Below are positions 1-5,945 of a DNA stretch of 6,583 bases, piece after piece. The notes under the pieces are model-generated. The model was not told the DNA's origin. It ran no database searches and worked only from the letters and a program-made list of their open reading frames with translations. The position numbers and the translations under genes were made by a program. The DNA is from Clostridium sp. UBA6758. Lineage in GTDB: Bacteria; Bacillota; Clostridia; Clostridiales; Clostridiaceae. How positions within the stretch are numbered: the stretch's first letter is position 1; each line of letters begins with the position of its first letter. The DNA is taken from contig DKGY01000094.1 in NCBI GenBank assembly GCA_002453475.1, positions 121,409-127,991 of the forward strand, given 5' to 3'.

Positions 1-1195
1 ATCTGGTGGTCCTACTTCTGTAATAAATGCCAGTGCTATGGGAGTATTTAAAGCAAATGAAGAACTACACTATTTTGACAATGTATATGCAGGAATTAAC
101 GGTATTGAAGGAATTTTAAATGAAAATATAATAAATCTTTCTGATATTGACAGTAAAGTTATTGATAGATTAATTTATACCCCATCTTCAGGACTTGGGT
201 CTTGCAGATACAAATTAAAAACCTATGAAGATAATAAAGAAGAATACATAAAACTTTTTGATATTTTTAAGAAGCATGAAATTGATACTTTCTTCTATAT
301 TGGTGGAAATGATTCAATGGACACAGTTCATAAACTTAGTAACTATGCAAAGGAACTTAATCTTCCTGTAAAATTCTTTGGAGTTCCTAAAACCATAGAT
401 AATGATCTTCCAGTAATGGACCATACTCCTGGCTTTGGAAGTGCTGCTAAATTTATCTCAACTATAGCTCTAGAAAACAAACTAGATGCTAGTGTTTATA
501 CTGCAAAGAATGTATTTGTTATTGAAGCTATGGGCCGTGATACAGGATGGCTTGCTGCTAGTTCTTGTATTGCTACATTAAATGGAGAGCCAGTAGTAGA
601 TTTAATTTATCTTCCAGAGGTTGCCTTTGATGAAGATAAGTTTTTAAAAGATGTATCTAAAAAATTAGAAGAAAAAAATTCTGTAGTTATAGTAGTTTCT
701 GAAGGAATAAGAACAGCTGATGGTACTTTCCTTGGTGAAATGGGTGATACTGGTTTAGATAAATTTGGCCACGCTCAATTAGGTGGAGTATGTAGTTACA
801 TTAAAAATGTAATTACTGAGAATGGAGTTTGTAAGAAAGTAAGAGCTATAGAACTTTCAACTATGCAACGTTGTGCGATGCACTTTGCTTCTCAAACTGA
901 TATTGATGAAGCATTTAACTGTGGCTTTGCTGCATTAAAATACTCTGCTGAAGGTGAAAGTGGTTATATGATAGGTATTAAGAGGGTTTCTAATGCTCCG
1001 TATAAATCAGAAACCTTTGCTGTACACACTTCTGAAGTAGCAAACTCTATAAAATATTTCCCTAAGGAATGGATCAATGAAGAAGGTAACAATGTAACTA
1101 AAGAAGCCTATGAATATACATTACCTTTAATTATGGGAGAACCAAAAATTCAATATGAAAATGGTCTTCCCAAATATGCTTTCATAACAAAATAG
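1..1195 (+). CDS. pfp: Pyrophosphate-dependent 6-phosphofructokinase, 5'-truncated by window edge
   Basis: Phosphorylates fructose-6-phosphate to fructose-1,6-bisphosphate in glycolysis, in the cytoplasm, probably with PPi as donor. The reading frame is already open at base 2, and the first codons give SGGPTSVINASAMG, the family's N-terminal nucleotide/PPi-binding motif. The ATG at 38 is therefore internal and the true start lies roughly ten codons outside the window. About 397 residues are visible, close to the ~400-420 usual for this PFK clade. Visible motifs (residue 1 = Ser at base 2): GGND at 101-104, PKTIDND with Lys130 and catalytic Asp133, MGRD at 177-180, and SEG around 233-235. In the E. 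coli PfkA scheme, Asp in place of Gly104 and Lys in place of Gly124 distinguish PPi-dependent from ATP-dependent enzymes; both are present. TAG stop at 1193-1195, followed by a strong hairpin. The family is certain; the phosphoryl donor is inferred from these two residues. Confidence 0.93.
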   Translation, partial: SGGPTSVINASAMGVFKANEELHYFDNVYAGINGIEGILNENIINLSDIDSKVIDRLIYTPSSGLGSCRYKLKTYEDNKEEYIKLFDIFKKHEIDTFFYIGGNDSMDTVHKLSNYAKELNLPVKFFGVPKTIDNDLPVMDHTPGFGSAAKFISTIALENKLDASVYTAKNVFVIEAMGRDTGWLAASSCIATLNGEPVVDLIYLPEVAFDEDKFLKDVSKKLEEKNSVVIVVSEGIRTADGTFLGEMGDTGLDKFGHAQLGGVCSYIKNVITENGVCKKVRAIELSTMQRCAMHFASQTDIDEAFNCGFAALKYSAEGESGYMIGIKRVSNAPYKSETFAVHTSEVANSIKYFPKEWINEEGNNVTKEAYEYTLPLIMGEPKIQYENGLPKYAFITK

Positions 1196-1232
1196 TATTA
1201 CAAAGTACAAATAATTAATTTTACTTATAATG

Positions 1233-1266
1233 AAAGGAGTGGTTTCTATTTAAAACCACTCCTTTT
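1233..1266. terminator. Bidirectional intrinsic terminator between pfp and nagB
   Basis: A perfect 13-bp inverted repeat (1233-1245 pairing with 1253-1265, AAAGGAGTGGTTT and its complement) encloses a 7-base loop. It starts 37 bases after the pfp stop and 6 bases beyond the nagB stop, between convergent genes. The plus-strand 3' arm ends in TTTT and then an AT-rich run; the minus-strand tail (TTTCATTATA) is weaker. It most likely ends both transcripts, with better tail geometry for pfp. Confidence 0.85.
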
Positions 1267-1271
1267 ATAAA

Positions 1272-2015
1272 TTAAATTTTCAACATTTTTTCAATGATAG
1301 AAAGAGCCTCTTTATCTGCGATAACAGTTAAATTAGGATGTAATTGTAATATAGAAGCAGGAATTTTTGGTGTAATTGTTTCAAAAAGAGCTTCATACAA
1401 AATTGCTGCCTTATTAAATCCATTTACTATTAAAAGAATTCGTTTTGACTGCATAATGGCTTTTATTCCCATAGTAATAGCATACTCAGGAACTTCTTCA
1501 ATACTATTAAAGAATCTTGAATTAGCATCAATAGTCCTTTTATTTAACTTAACCTTATGAGTGTTCTTTTCAAAGACTTCTCCCGGTTCATTAAACCCTA
1601 TATGTCCATTATGACCTATACCTAAAAGTTGAAGATCAATACCTCCAGAATCTGAAATCAATTTATCATATCTACTACACTCTAAATCAATGTTGGAAGC
1701 CATTCCATTAGGTATATTAATATTTTTTGAGGTCATATTAATATGTTTAAATAAATTTTCCTTCATATAATAATGGTAACTTTGATTATGGTCTGGTGAC
1801 AAACCATAGTATTCATCTAGATTTATACTATGTACCTTTGAAAAATCTAATTCTCTATCATTGTATTTATTAATTAACTGCTCATATACTCCTAAGGGAG
1901 TGGAACCAGTGGCAAGTCCTAATACAGAGTTTGGATAAAGTATAACTTGAGCAGAAATTATATTGGCAGCTTTTCTACTCATACTTTCATAATCGTCTGC
2001 TTTAATAATATTCAT
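1272..2015 (-). CDS. nagB: Glucosamine-6-phosphate deaminase (NagB)
   Basis: Converts glucosamine-6-phosphate to fructose-6-phosphate plus ammonia, the step that brings amino sugars into glycolysis; cytoplasmic. The product is 247 residues. Visible motifs: LGLATGSTPLG at 32-42 (phosphosugar binding), NLDEYYGL at 65-72 with the proton-transfer Asp67, and GIGHNGHIGFNEPG at 132-145 with His138 and Glu143 of the catalytic relay. Position 136 is Asn where the E. coli enzyme has Asp141; this is typical of Gram-positive NagB. The length matches the short Bacillus-type enzyme rather than the 266-residue allosteric E. coli form, so activation by GlcNAc-6-P is unlikely (inference). I chose the ATG at 2015 because an AGGAGG lies 7 bases upstream and the N-terminus MNIIKADDYESM aligns with the family. 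The frame stays open for 60 more codons upstream, but that part is low-complexity and contains the putative promoter. No nagA or GntR-type regulator is adjacent in this window. Confidence 0.95.
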   Translation of the reverse strand: MNIIKADDYESMSRKAANIISAQVILYPNSVLGLATGSTPLGVYEQLINKYNDRELDFSKVHSINLDEYYGLSPDHNQSYHYYMKENLFKHINMTSKNINIPNGMASNIDLECSRYDKLISDSGGIDLQLLGIGHNGHIGFNEPGEVFEKNTHKVKLNKRTIDANSRFFNSIEEVPEYAITMGIKAIMQSKRILLIVNGFNKAAILYEALFETITPKIPASILQLHPNLTVIADKEALSIIEKMLKI

Positions 2016-2022
2016 TTTTATT

Positions 2023-2028
2023 CCTCCT
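2023..2028 (-). promoter_or_regulatory. Ribosome binding site that fixes the nagB start
   Basis: The minus strand reads AGGAGG, 7 bases before the ATG at 2015-2013. It settles the choice between this start and an in-frame ATG at 2195 that would add 60 residues. Confidence 0.85.
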
Positions 2029-2087
2029 CTGTGCTTAAGTCCAATTACAAATAGGCTGTATATTTTCCTTAAGTTAAATTTAGTATT

Positions 2088-2114
2088 TAATAGAATATAT
2101 ACTCTATTATAACA
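2088..2114 (-). promoter_or_regulatory. Putative nagB promoter (extended -10) with overlapping palindrome
   Basis: The minus strand reads TGTTATAAT across 2114-2106, a perfect extended -10 (TGn plus TATAAT). No good -35 is seen at 16-18 bp. Initiation would fall near 2099 and leave an ~84-base leader. An inverted repeat, TAATAGA (2088-2094) and TCTATTA (2103-2109), overlaps the -10 and the expected start point, where a repressor site would act. It does not resemble the GntR/NagR consensus I know, so the operator role is inference. The leader also carries CTTAAG twice (2034-2039, 2068-2073), which could pair as a 6-bp stem. Confidence 0.5.
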
Positions 2115-2326
2115 TATATTACATAAGAAGATTTTAATATAAATATTTATTTTCTTAAAATATACCAATAAAAAAAGAGTAGATAATAATTGCATTCACC
2201 TTCCTATCAACTACCTTAATAAATAGCTAATAAGAAAAAATGTTTAAAGTCCACTCTCTTGTGTTTTATAGAAAGTTTATGAAATTAACCTTGTTAGTGG
2301 TGGTAGTTCACTAATCTATGTACTAT
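2115..2326. other. Gene-free part of the nagB-pilin intergenic region
   Basis: This is the middle of a 370-base stretch (2016-2385) without a credible gene. It holds only very short open frames without ribosome binding sites, an AT-rich minus-strand run upstream of the nagB -10, and a modest hairpin (TTAGTG 2294-2299 with CACTAA 2309-2314, 9-base loop). I find no T-box, no recognisable riboswitch core, no tRNA fold and no strong terminator, so pilin transcripts may run through it into nagB. Confidence 0.55.
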
Positions 2327-2390
2327 ACTAAGATGAGCTATAAATTTATGCTAATGAATTTATTATTGTTATTACTCATGTTATCTTAGT
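2327..2390 (-). other. Nested stem-loop at the 3' end of the pilin gene
   Basis: An 8-bp perfect inverted repeat pairs ACTAAGAT (2327-2334) with ATCTTAGT (2383-2390), and GAG/CTC (2335-2337 with 2375-2377) extends it past a bulge. Inside is a second stem, 2341-2349 with 2354-2362 (8 of 9 positions complementary, 4-base loop GCTA). The outer stem includes the pilin stop codon (2388-2386). There is no U-tract, so it is not a standard Rho-independent terminator; it could be an mRNA 3'-end stabilising or pausing structure. AT-rich chance pairing is possible. Confidence 0.35.
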
Positions 2391-2799
2391 TACCTGCTGT
2401 CTCTGTACTATCTTTTTTATCCTCAGCTACATAATTAGGATAAAATTCTTTTTCTCCAGCTTTAACAGTAATTATATTATCAGTTACTGTTATAACAAAA
2501 GTTCCACCTTGAGATTGTGGTGTTGGAAGTTTGCCATCAAAATAATCATTTGCTATCTCCGTTATATCACTTTCTTCAATAGGTCCTGAAGCACTTATAT
2601 CTCCTTCTATTATCTCTGTTTTAACTGCCACAGCTATTGAGTTAGCATTTGAAACATCGGTTTTTTCTTTAGCTTCATCCACCTTAGATACCATTGTTGG
2701 TGCTACCGCTAAAGCCAATACACCTATTATCCCTAAAACTACTAGTAACTCAATTAATGTAAATCCCTTTTTCTTAGCTTTACTATTTTTCTTATTCAC
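2386..2799 (-). CDS. Type IV prepilin / pseudopilin (PilA/GspG-like N-terminus)
   Basis: A 137-residue class III signal protein that should be cut and N-methylated by a prepilin peptidase and assembled into a pilus or pseudopilus. Residues 1-12 (MNKKNSKAKKKG) form a leader with six lysines. Cleavage after Gly12 gives mature Phe+1 with the conserved Glu+5 in FTLIELLVVLGIIGV, and the hydrophobic assembly helix runs to about residue 34. The remaining ~100 residues are soluble, acidic (about 21 Asp/Glu against 9 Lys, no Arg in the mature chain) and free of cysteine, so there is no disulfide D-loop. A Ser/Thr/Asp-rich tail ends the chain. The start is GTG (2799-2797) with AAGGAGG 6 bases upstream. 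No pilus ATPase, platform protein or prepilin peptidase lies in the window, so the machinery must be encoded elsewhere. Whether it is a major pilin, minor pilin or pseudopilin cannot be told from sequence alone. Confidence 0.9.
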   Translation of the reverse strand: MNKKNSKAKKKGFTLIELLVVLGIIGVLALAVAPTMVSKVDEAKEKTDVSNANSIAVAVKTEIIEGDISASGPIEESDITEIANDYFDGKLPTPQSQGGTFVITVTDNIITVKAGEKEFYPNYVAEDKKDSTETAGN

Positions 2800-2825
2800 A
2801 CTACTCCTCCTTTCATTTTTATATT

Positions 2826-2850
2826 CACAACACTTGTGTTAAATACACAA
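2826..2850 (-). promoter_or_regulatory. Pilin 5' leader with overlapping alternative hairpins
   Basis: Just upstream of the pilin ribosome binding site (2806-2812), three inverted repeats share the same bases: CACAA/TTGTG (2826-2830 with 2834-2838), AACAC/GTGTT (2829-2833 with 2836-2840) and TTGTGT/ACACAA (2834-2839 with 2845-2850). The middle segment can pair with either neighbour, so the hairpins exclude one another, the usual layout of a simple RNA switch or a dimeric-protein operator. No c-di-GMP riboswitch core is recognisable. No convincing -35/-10 pair was found between here and 2934, so whether this part is transcribed is inferred. Confidence 0.35.
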
Positions 2851-2934
2851 ATACATAAACTATATTATCCATATGATACATTTTTATACATATAATTTTT
2901 GTTTTTTCTATAAATTTCAATATATTTTCTTCAC

Positions 2935-2976
2935 AAAATAAAGCACCTAGGATTTAATTTTAATCCTAGGTGCTTT
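2935..2976 (-). terminator. Rho-independent terminator of the TPR gene
   Basis: A 15-bp perfect stem (2940-2954 with 2962-2976) around a 7-base AT-rich loop; the arms contain GCACCTAGGATT. On the minus strand it is followed by TATTTTG. It lies 11 bases past the TPR stop codon and upstream of the pilin gene, so the pilin needs its own promoter or readthrough. On the plus strand the arm ends CTTTTATT, so it could also work in that direction. Confidence 0.9.
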
Positions 2977-2987
2977 TATTAAATAAA

Positions 2988-5066
2988 CTAATTCTTTATT
3001 AATATTTCATTACATTTTTCTCTTATAAGAAAGGCCTCGTCATAATGATCATCAATAACTATAGCTTCTTCTGCACATTTTAATGCTTCTATATGATTTC
3101 CATTTTTTAAATATATTTTAGCTTTAAGCAAGTAGTATCTTTCATCATCAGACACTTCTATGGCATTATTAATAAAGGTTAAAGCCTTATCATATTGGAA
3201 ATCAACTATTGCATAAAAATAATATGATATTATACAGTGGATTTTATCTTGTCTTGGATATAAATTAAATATACCCATTAAAAAACTAAGAATTTCTTTT
3301 CTTGAAAGGAAAGTCTTTCTTACTGTGCCTCTATTCATATCTTTATAGGACATTTTAAACAAATAATCTACTGCTTCCGTGTACTTATATCTTCTAATAT
3401 AAATGCAAACTTTATTTATATTCATATATAAATCATTAGGCGCAAGATTAAGAGCTTGTTCCATATATCCCATGGACTTCTCGTATTCACCAATCTCAAA
3501 ATGAGTTCTTGCTAAAAGGTTAAAGTATTTACCATTGTCACTTTTTAGGCTAATGGCCTTATTAAGATTATATATAACCTCTGAATAAGAAAAACAATCT
3601 AAATTATGAACTCCAACTAAATCTTTTAAGGAGGTCTTAGAACTATTTAAAAGTCTTAATACTAATACAATTGCCCTTCCTTTTCTATAATACCCATGAG
3701 CACCATTGTTTTTTACTTCAATAAGCCTATCGTAAATATTAATGGCCTTATTATAATTTTGTATTACTTTATATATAGATTGGTTCTTTACAATAACTTC
3801 ATATTCCTCACCCAATTCCAAAGATAGCTCTTCTATATAATCATACCAAAAGTCATCATCTAGTTCTAAATTTATGGCTCTCTTACAGTTGTGTATTATT
3901 CTGTCGCATCTATCATCTAAAGTTAAATATTCATCTTCCTTTATCCTATGAATTTCATTTATAAGCATATCTGACATGCTTTTTTTATATTCATCATATT
4001 TTTCCTTATAGATATCTTCAGCTTCATACATATTTTTAATTATACACTCATAGCTTTGAACTTTTATATTATAAGGACATTCATTATATTTAACTATGCC
4101 ACCTAATACATCTAATGCCTCATCATATCTTTTTAGTTTCATAAAAATAAAACCCTTATGATATAAGTATCCATAGTAATCTTTATTTTTGATGCTTATA
4201 ACTTCATTTAATACTTTCAGAATTATATCTACATCATTAGTTAATGATGTCCTTTCCATAACAGCATCAATAAGTTCTCTTACTTTTTGGTCTATATAGC
4301 TTTTATTAATATATTCTCTATCCTCATACTCAGAGTTATTTTCTATATCATATAGGATTTTATATATACTTATCATTTCTAAAAAGTAATTGTTATCGAT
4401 TAAAATATATTTTCCTTCTTCTACTAATTCTAAATATTTTACACTTACATATTCAGAACTGCTATGATAGTGGTCATTTTCTTCTTCCTTAAGAATAACT
4501 TGAAGAAGTTTCATATAGTTTTCATAAAGATTATAATAATCCCCTAGGTTTATAAATTTCTTTATGTTATTTAAATATAGATTTTTTAAAATCCCTCCTA
4601 GCCTAGCTAAGTTTTCACCAAATATCTCTACATCACCATAACTACTATAACTAGAAAGAGCGTAGTTAAGTCCTTCATAATAAGTTTCAAACGCTTCTTC
4701 AAATCTATCTAATTTTTCTAAGGTTTTTCCTTTATGATTATAAATATATTCATCTGCAGTTATTCCAAAGGATAAATCTATATAAAAAAGTGCTTTTCTA
4801 TAATCTTTTTCCTCATAATAGGCAAAGGATAAAAGGTCATATACTTCATCAGTTTTATTAAAGGTCATAGCCTTTTCTAAGGCATCAAAAGCTTCCATCA
4901 TTCTATTCAGCTTAAGTAGCATTTTTCCCTTCAATATGTAATAATCATATCCTTTATCATGATCTATTACGCTATCTAAATTCAGTAGTATCTTTTCAGC
5001 TTCCACTTTTGTTATATTATTATAATTATCATACTTTTCTTCTATGTTAAATTTGTTGTAATCCAT
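2988..5066 (-). CDS. Large tetratricopeptide-repeat (TPR) protein, function unknown
   Basis: A 692-residue protein built almost wholly of paired helices, with no signal peptide, membrane segment or catalytic domain that I can see; probably a cytoplasmic scaffold binding partner proteins. TPR-like 34-residue units are clearest at about 41-74 (ILKGKMLLKLNRMMEAFDAL), 75-108 (VYDLLSFAYYEEKDYRKAL), 109-142 (HKGKTLEKLDRFEEAFETY), 299-332 (LYHKGFIFMKLKRYDEALDV), 513-546 (LLARTHFEIGEYEKSMGYME) and 643-680 (LLKAKIYLKNGNHIEALKCA). The stretches at 145-290 and 335-455 look helical, are rich in Asp, Glu and Tyr, and are more degenerate. The ATG at 5066 follows AGGAGG (5076-5071) with 4 bases between. The gene is divergent from msrA, ends at its own terminator, and is probably monocistronic. 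Such proteins occur widely in clostridia as hypothetical TPR proteins; I do not recognise a specific ortholog and assign no function. Confidence 0.9.
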   Translation of the reverse strand: MDYNKFNIEEKYDNYNNITKVEAEKILLNLDSVIDHDKGYDYYILKGKMLLKLNRMMEAFDALEKAMTFNKTDEVYDLLSFAYYEEKDYRKALFYIDLSFGITADEYIYNHKGKTLEKLDRFEEAFETYYEGLNYALSSYSSYGDVEIFGENLARLGGILKNLYLNNIKKFINLGDYYNLYENYMKLLQVILKEEENDHYHSSSEYVSVKYLELVEEGKYILIDNNYFLEMISIYKILYDIENNSEYEDREYINKSYIDQKVRELIDAVMERTSLTNDVDIILKVLNEVISIKNKDYYGYLYHKGFIFMKLKRYDEALDVLGGIVKYNECPYNIKVQSYECIIKNMYEAEDIYKEKYDEYKKSMSDMLINEIHRIKEDEYLTLDDRCDRIIHNCKRAINLELDDDFWYDYIEELSLELGEEYEVIVKNQSIYKVIQNYNKAINIYDRLIEVKNNGAHGYYRKGRAIVLVLRLLNSSKTSLKDLVGVHNLDCFSYSEVIYNLNKAISLKSDNGKYFNLLARTHFEIGEYEKSMGYMEQALNLAPNDLYMNINKVCIYIRRYKYTEAVDYLFKMSYKDMNRGTVRKTFLSRKEILSFLMGIFNLYPRQDKIHCIISYYFYAIVDFQYDKALTFINNAIEVSDDERYYLLKAKIYLKNGNHIEALKCAEEAIVIDDHYDEAFLIREKCNEILIKN

Positions 5067-5100
5067 ACTTCCTCCTAAACGATAAGCCTTATGTATCCAT

Positions 5101-5136
5101 ATTTAGATTTTACCATAGATGGATATAAATCTAAAT
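5101..5136. promoter_or_regulatory. 10-bp perfect inverted repeat covering the TPR promoter
   Basis: ATTTAGATTT (5101-5110) is repeated inverted as AAATCTAAAT (5127-5136), with 16 bases between. The arms coincide with the -10 and -35 boxes of the TPR gene. A second pair, TATCCAT (5094-5100) and ATGGATA (5119-5125), is interleaved with it. An operator is one reading; the AT richness makes chance pairing a real alternative. Confidence 0.35.
5107..5135 (-). promoter_or_regulatory. Putative promoter of the TPR gene
   Basis: The minus strand reads TTTAGA (5135-5130), 17 bp, then TAAAAT (5112-5107) preceded by TGG, an extended -10. Matches to consensus are 4/6 and 5/6. Initiation near 5100 would leave a ~34-base leader before the ATG at 5066. 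Both boxes lie within the arms of the inverted repeat at 5101-5136. Confidence 0.5.
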
Positions 5137-5137
5137 T

Positions 5138-5162
5138 AATAAATGATTAACTTTCATTTATT
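5138..5162. promoter_or_regulatory. 9-bp perfect inverted repeat in the divergent TPR-msrA region
   Basis: AATAAATGA (5138-5146) and TCATTTATT (5154-5162) flank 7 bases (ttaactt). The element lies just upstream of the TPR -35 and about 64 bp before the msrA -10, a place from which one regulator could act on both genes. It does not match the PerR or Fur box consensus. The operator role is inferred. Confidence 0.3.
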
Positions 5163-5225
5163 GCCATACTATTTATAATTTATATGGATTAAAATTACTA
5201 TATATTCCTTTAAAATATGGTAATA

Positions 5226-5231
5226 TATAAT
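5226..5231 (+). promoter_or_regulatory. Putative msrA -10 box
   Basis: A perfect TATAAT at 5226-5231 would start transcription near 5238 and leave a ~22-base leader containing AGGAGG at 5246-5251. The -35 region is weak. A second TATAAT at 5174-5179, with CTTTCA (5151-5156) 17 bp upstream, is an alternative. Confidence 0.4.
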
Positions 5232-5260
5232 TAAAAATGAACATTAGGAGGCAACTATAA

Positions 5261-5821
5261 ATGCAGAATATTAATAGTGAAAATTACAAAACTGCTATAT
5301 TTGCTGGTGGGTGCTTTTGGTGCATGGTATCCCCGTTTGATATATTAGACGGAATTATAAGTGTTACTTCTGGCTATACTGGCGGTGACTTAAGCAATCC
5401 CACCTATAAAGATGTAAAAGCTCAAAGTACAGGTCATTATGAAGCTATTAAAATTACTTACGATTGTTCTATCATCACCTATGAAAAGCTCTTAGATGCC
5501 TTTTGGAGACAGATAGACCCAACAGATGATGAAGGTCAATTTCAAGATAGAGGCTCTTCCTACATTGCTGCTATCTTCTACATGGATGAGAATCAAAGAA
5601 TAGCTGCTGAAAAATCTAAAAAAGCTCTAAGCGATTCAGGTAGATTTCCTAAAGAAGTAGTTACTAGAATTCTTCAGGCCTCAACCTTCTATGAAGCAGA
5701 AGAATATCATCAAGAATTTTATAAAACTCATCCTACAGAATATACAAAGGATAGAAGTATATCTGGAAGAGATGAGTTTATAGAAAAATATTGGGGTGAT
5801 GATTATTACAAAATATATTAA
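5261..5821 (+). CDS. msrA: Peptide-methionine (S)-S-oxide reductase MsrA
   Basis: Reduces the S-epimer of methionine sulfoxide, free or in proteins, back to methionine, using a thiol reductant such as thioredoxin; cytoplasmic repair of oxidative damage. The 186-residue product is a single MsrA domain. The active-site motif GGCFWCMVSPF spans 16-26 with catalytic Cys18, and the Phe19-Trp20 substrate pocket follows. GYTGG at 38-42, GHYEAI at 58-63 (conserved Glu61) and QIDPTDDEGQFQDRGSSY at 84-101 are family signatures. The only other cysteines are Cys21 and Cys69; the C-terminal resolving cysteines of E. coli MsrA are absent, so Cys21 or a small thiol probably resolves the sulfenic acid (inference). 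The catalytic codon is TGC, not the TGA seen in some clostridial selenoprotein MsrA. There is no fused or adjacent msrB in the window. The ATG at 5261 has AGGAGG 9 bases upstream. No terminator is evident before the next gene, 124 bases on. Confidence 0.96.
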   Translation: MQNINSENYKTAIFAGGCFWCMVSPFDILDGIISVTSGYTGGDLSNPTYKDVKAQSTGHYEAIKITYDCSIITYEKLLDAFWRQIDPTDDEGQFQDRGSSYIAAIFYMDENQRIAAEKSKKALSDSGRFPKEVVTRILQASTFYEAEEYHQEFYKTHPTEYTKDRSISGRDEFIEKYWGDDYYKIY

Positions 5822-5905
5822 GAATAAATATCTTTTACAGTTTCCTCTTGGATAATTCTTTCAAATGTAATGAATAATAAATAATAATTGTATTAATTAA
5901 ATCTA

Positions 5906-5911
5906 TATAAT
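5906..5911 (+). promoter_or_regulatory. Putative -10 box for the hydrogenase-like gene
   Basis: TATAAT at 5906-5911 would place the transcript start near 5918, 28 bases before the ATG. No good -35 is present at 16-18 bp, so cotranscription from msrA is an alternative. The rest of the 5822-5945 spacer shows no hairpin terminator. Confidence 0.35.
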
Positions 5912-5945
5912 GTAACTTTAATATTTTAAGATTGGATGTGCTATT

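Noticed and set aside
1294..1560. 88-codon plus-strand open frame.
   Set aside because: It lies wholly antisense to nagB, has no ribosome site and shows no protein-like features; it is a shadow of nagB codons.
2161..2169. ATTGGTATA on the minus strand upstream of nagB, resembling half of a GntR/HutC (NagR/YvoA) operator.
   Set aside because: The second half-site is missing and the position is about 50 bp upstream of the -10, so it is not supportable as an operator.
2016..2195. In-frame 60-codon upstream extension of nagB beginning at an ATG at 2195, with a GGAAGGTGA-like site before it and a hydrophobic N-terminus.
   Set aside because: The extra residues are low-complexity AT-rich translation, absent from the NagB family; they contain the likely promoter, and a much better AGGAGG precedes the family-conserved start at 2015.
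2240..2314. 24-residue plus-strand open frame with a hydrophobic end.
   Set aside because: No ribosome binding site and no family resemblance; expected by chance in AT-rich spacer.
2800..2934. Possible c-di-GMP riboswitch ahead of the pilin gene, as known for some clostridial pilins.
   Set aside because: The spacer is too short and too AT-rich, and the conserved riboswitch core motifs are not present.
5888..5905. TTGT-start AT-rich element before the hydrogenase-like gene, considered as a Rex redox-repressor site.
   Set aside because: The second half does not match the TTGTTAA-N4-TTAACAA pattern; too many mismatches.
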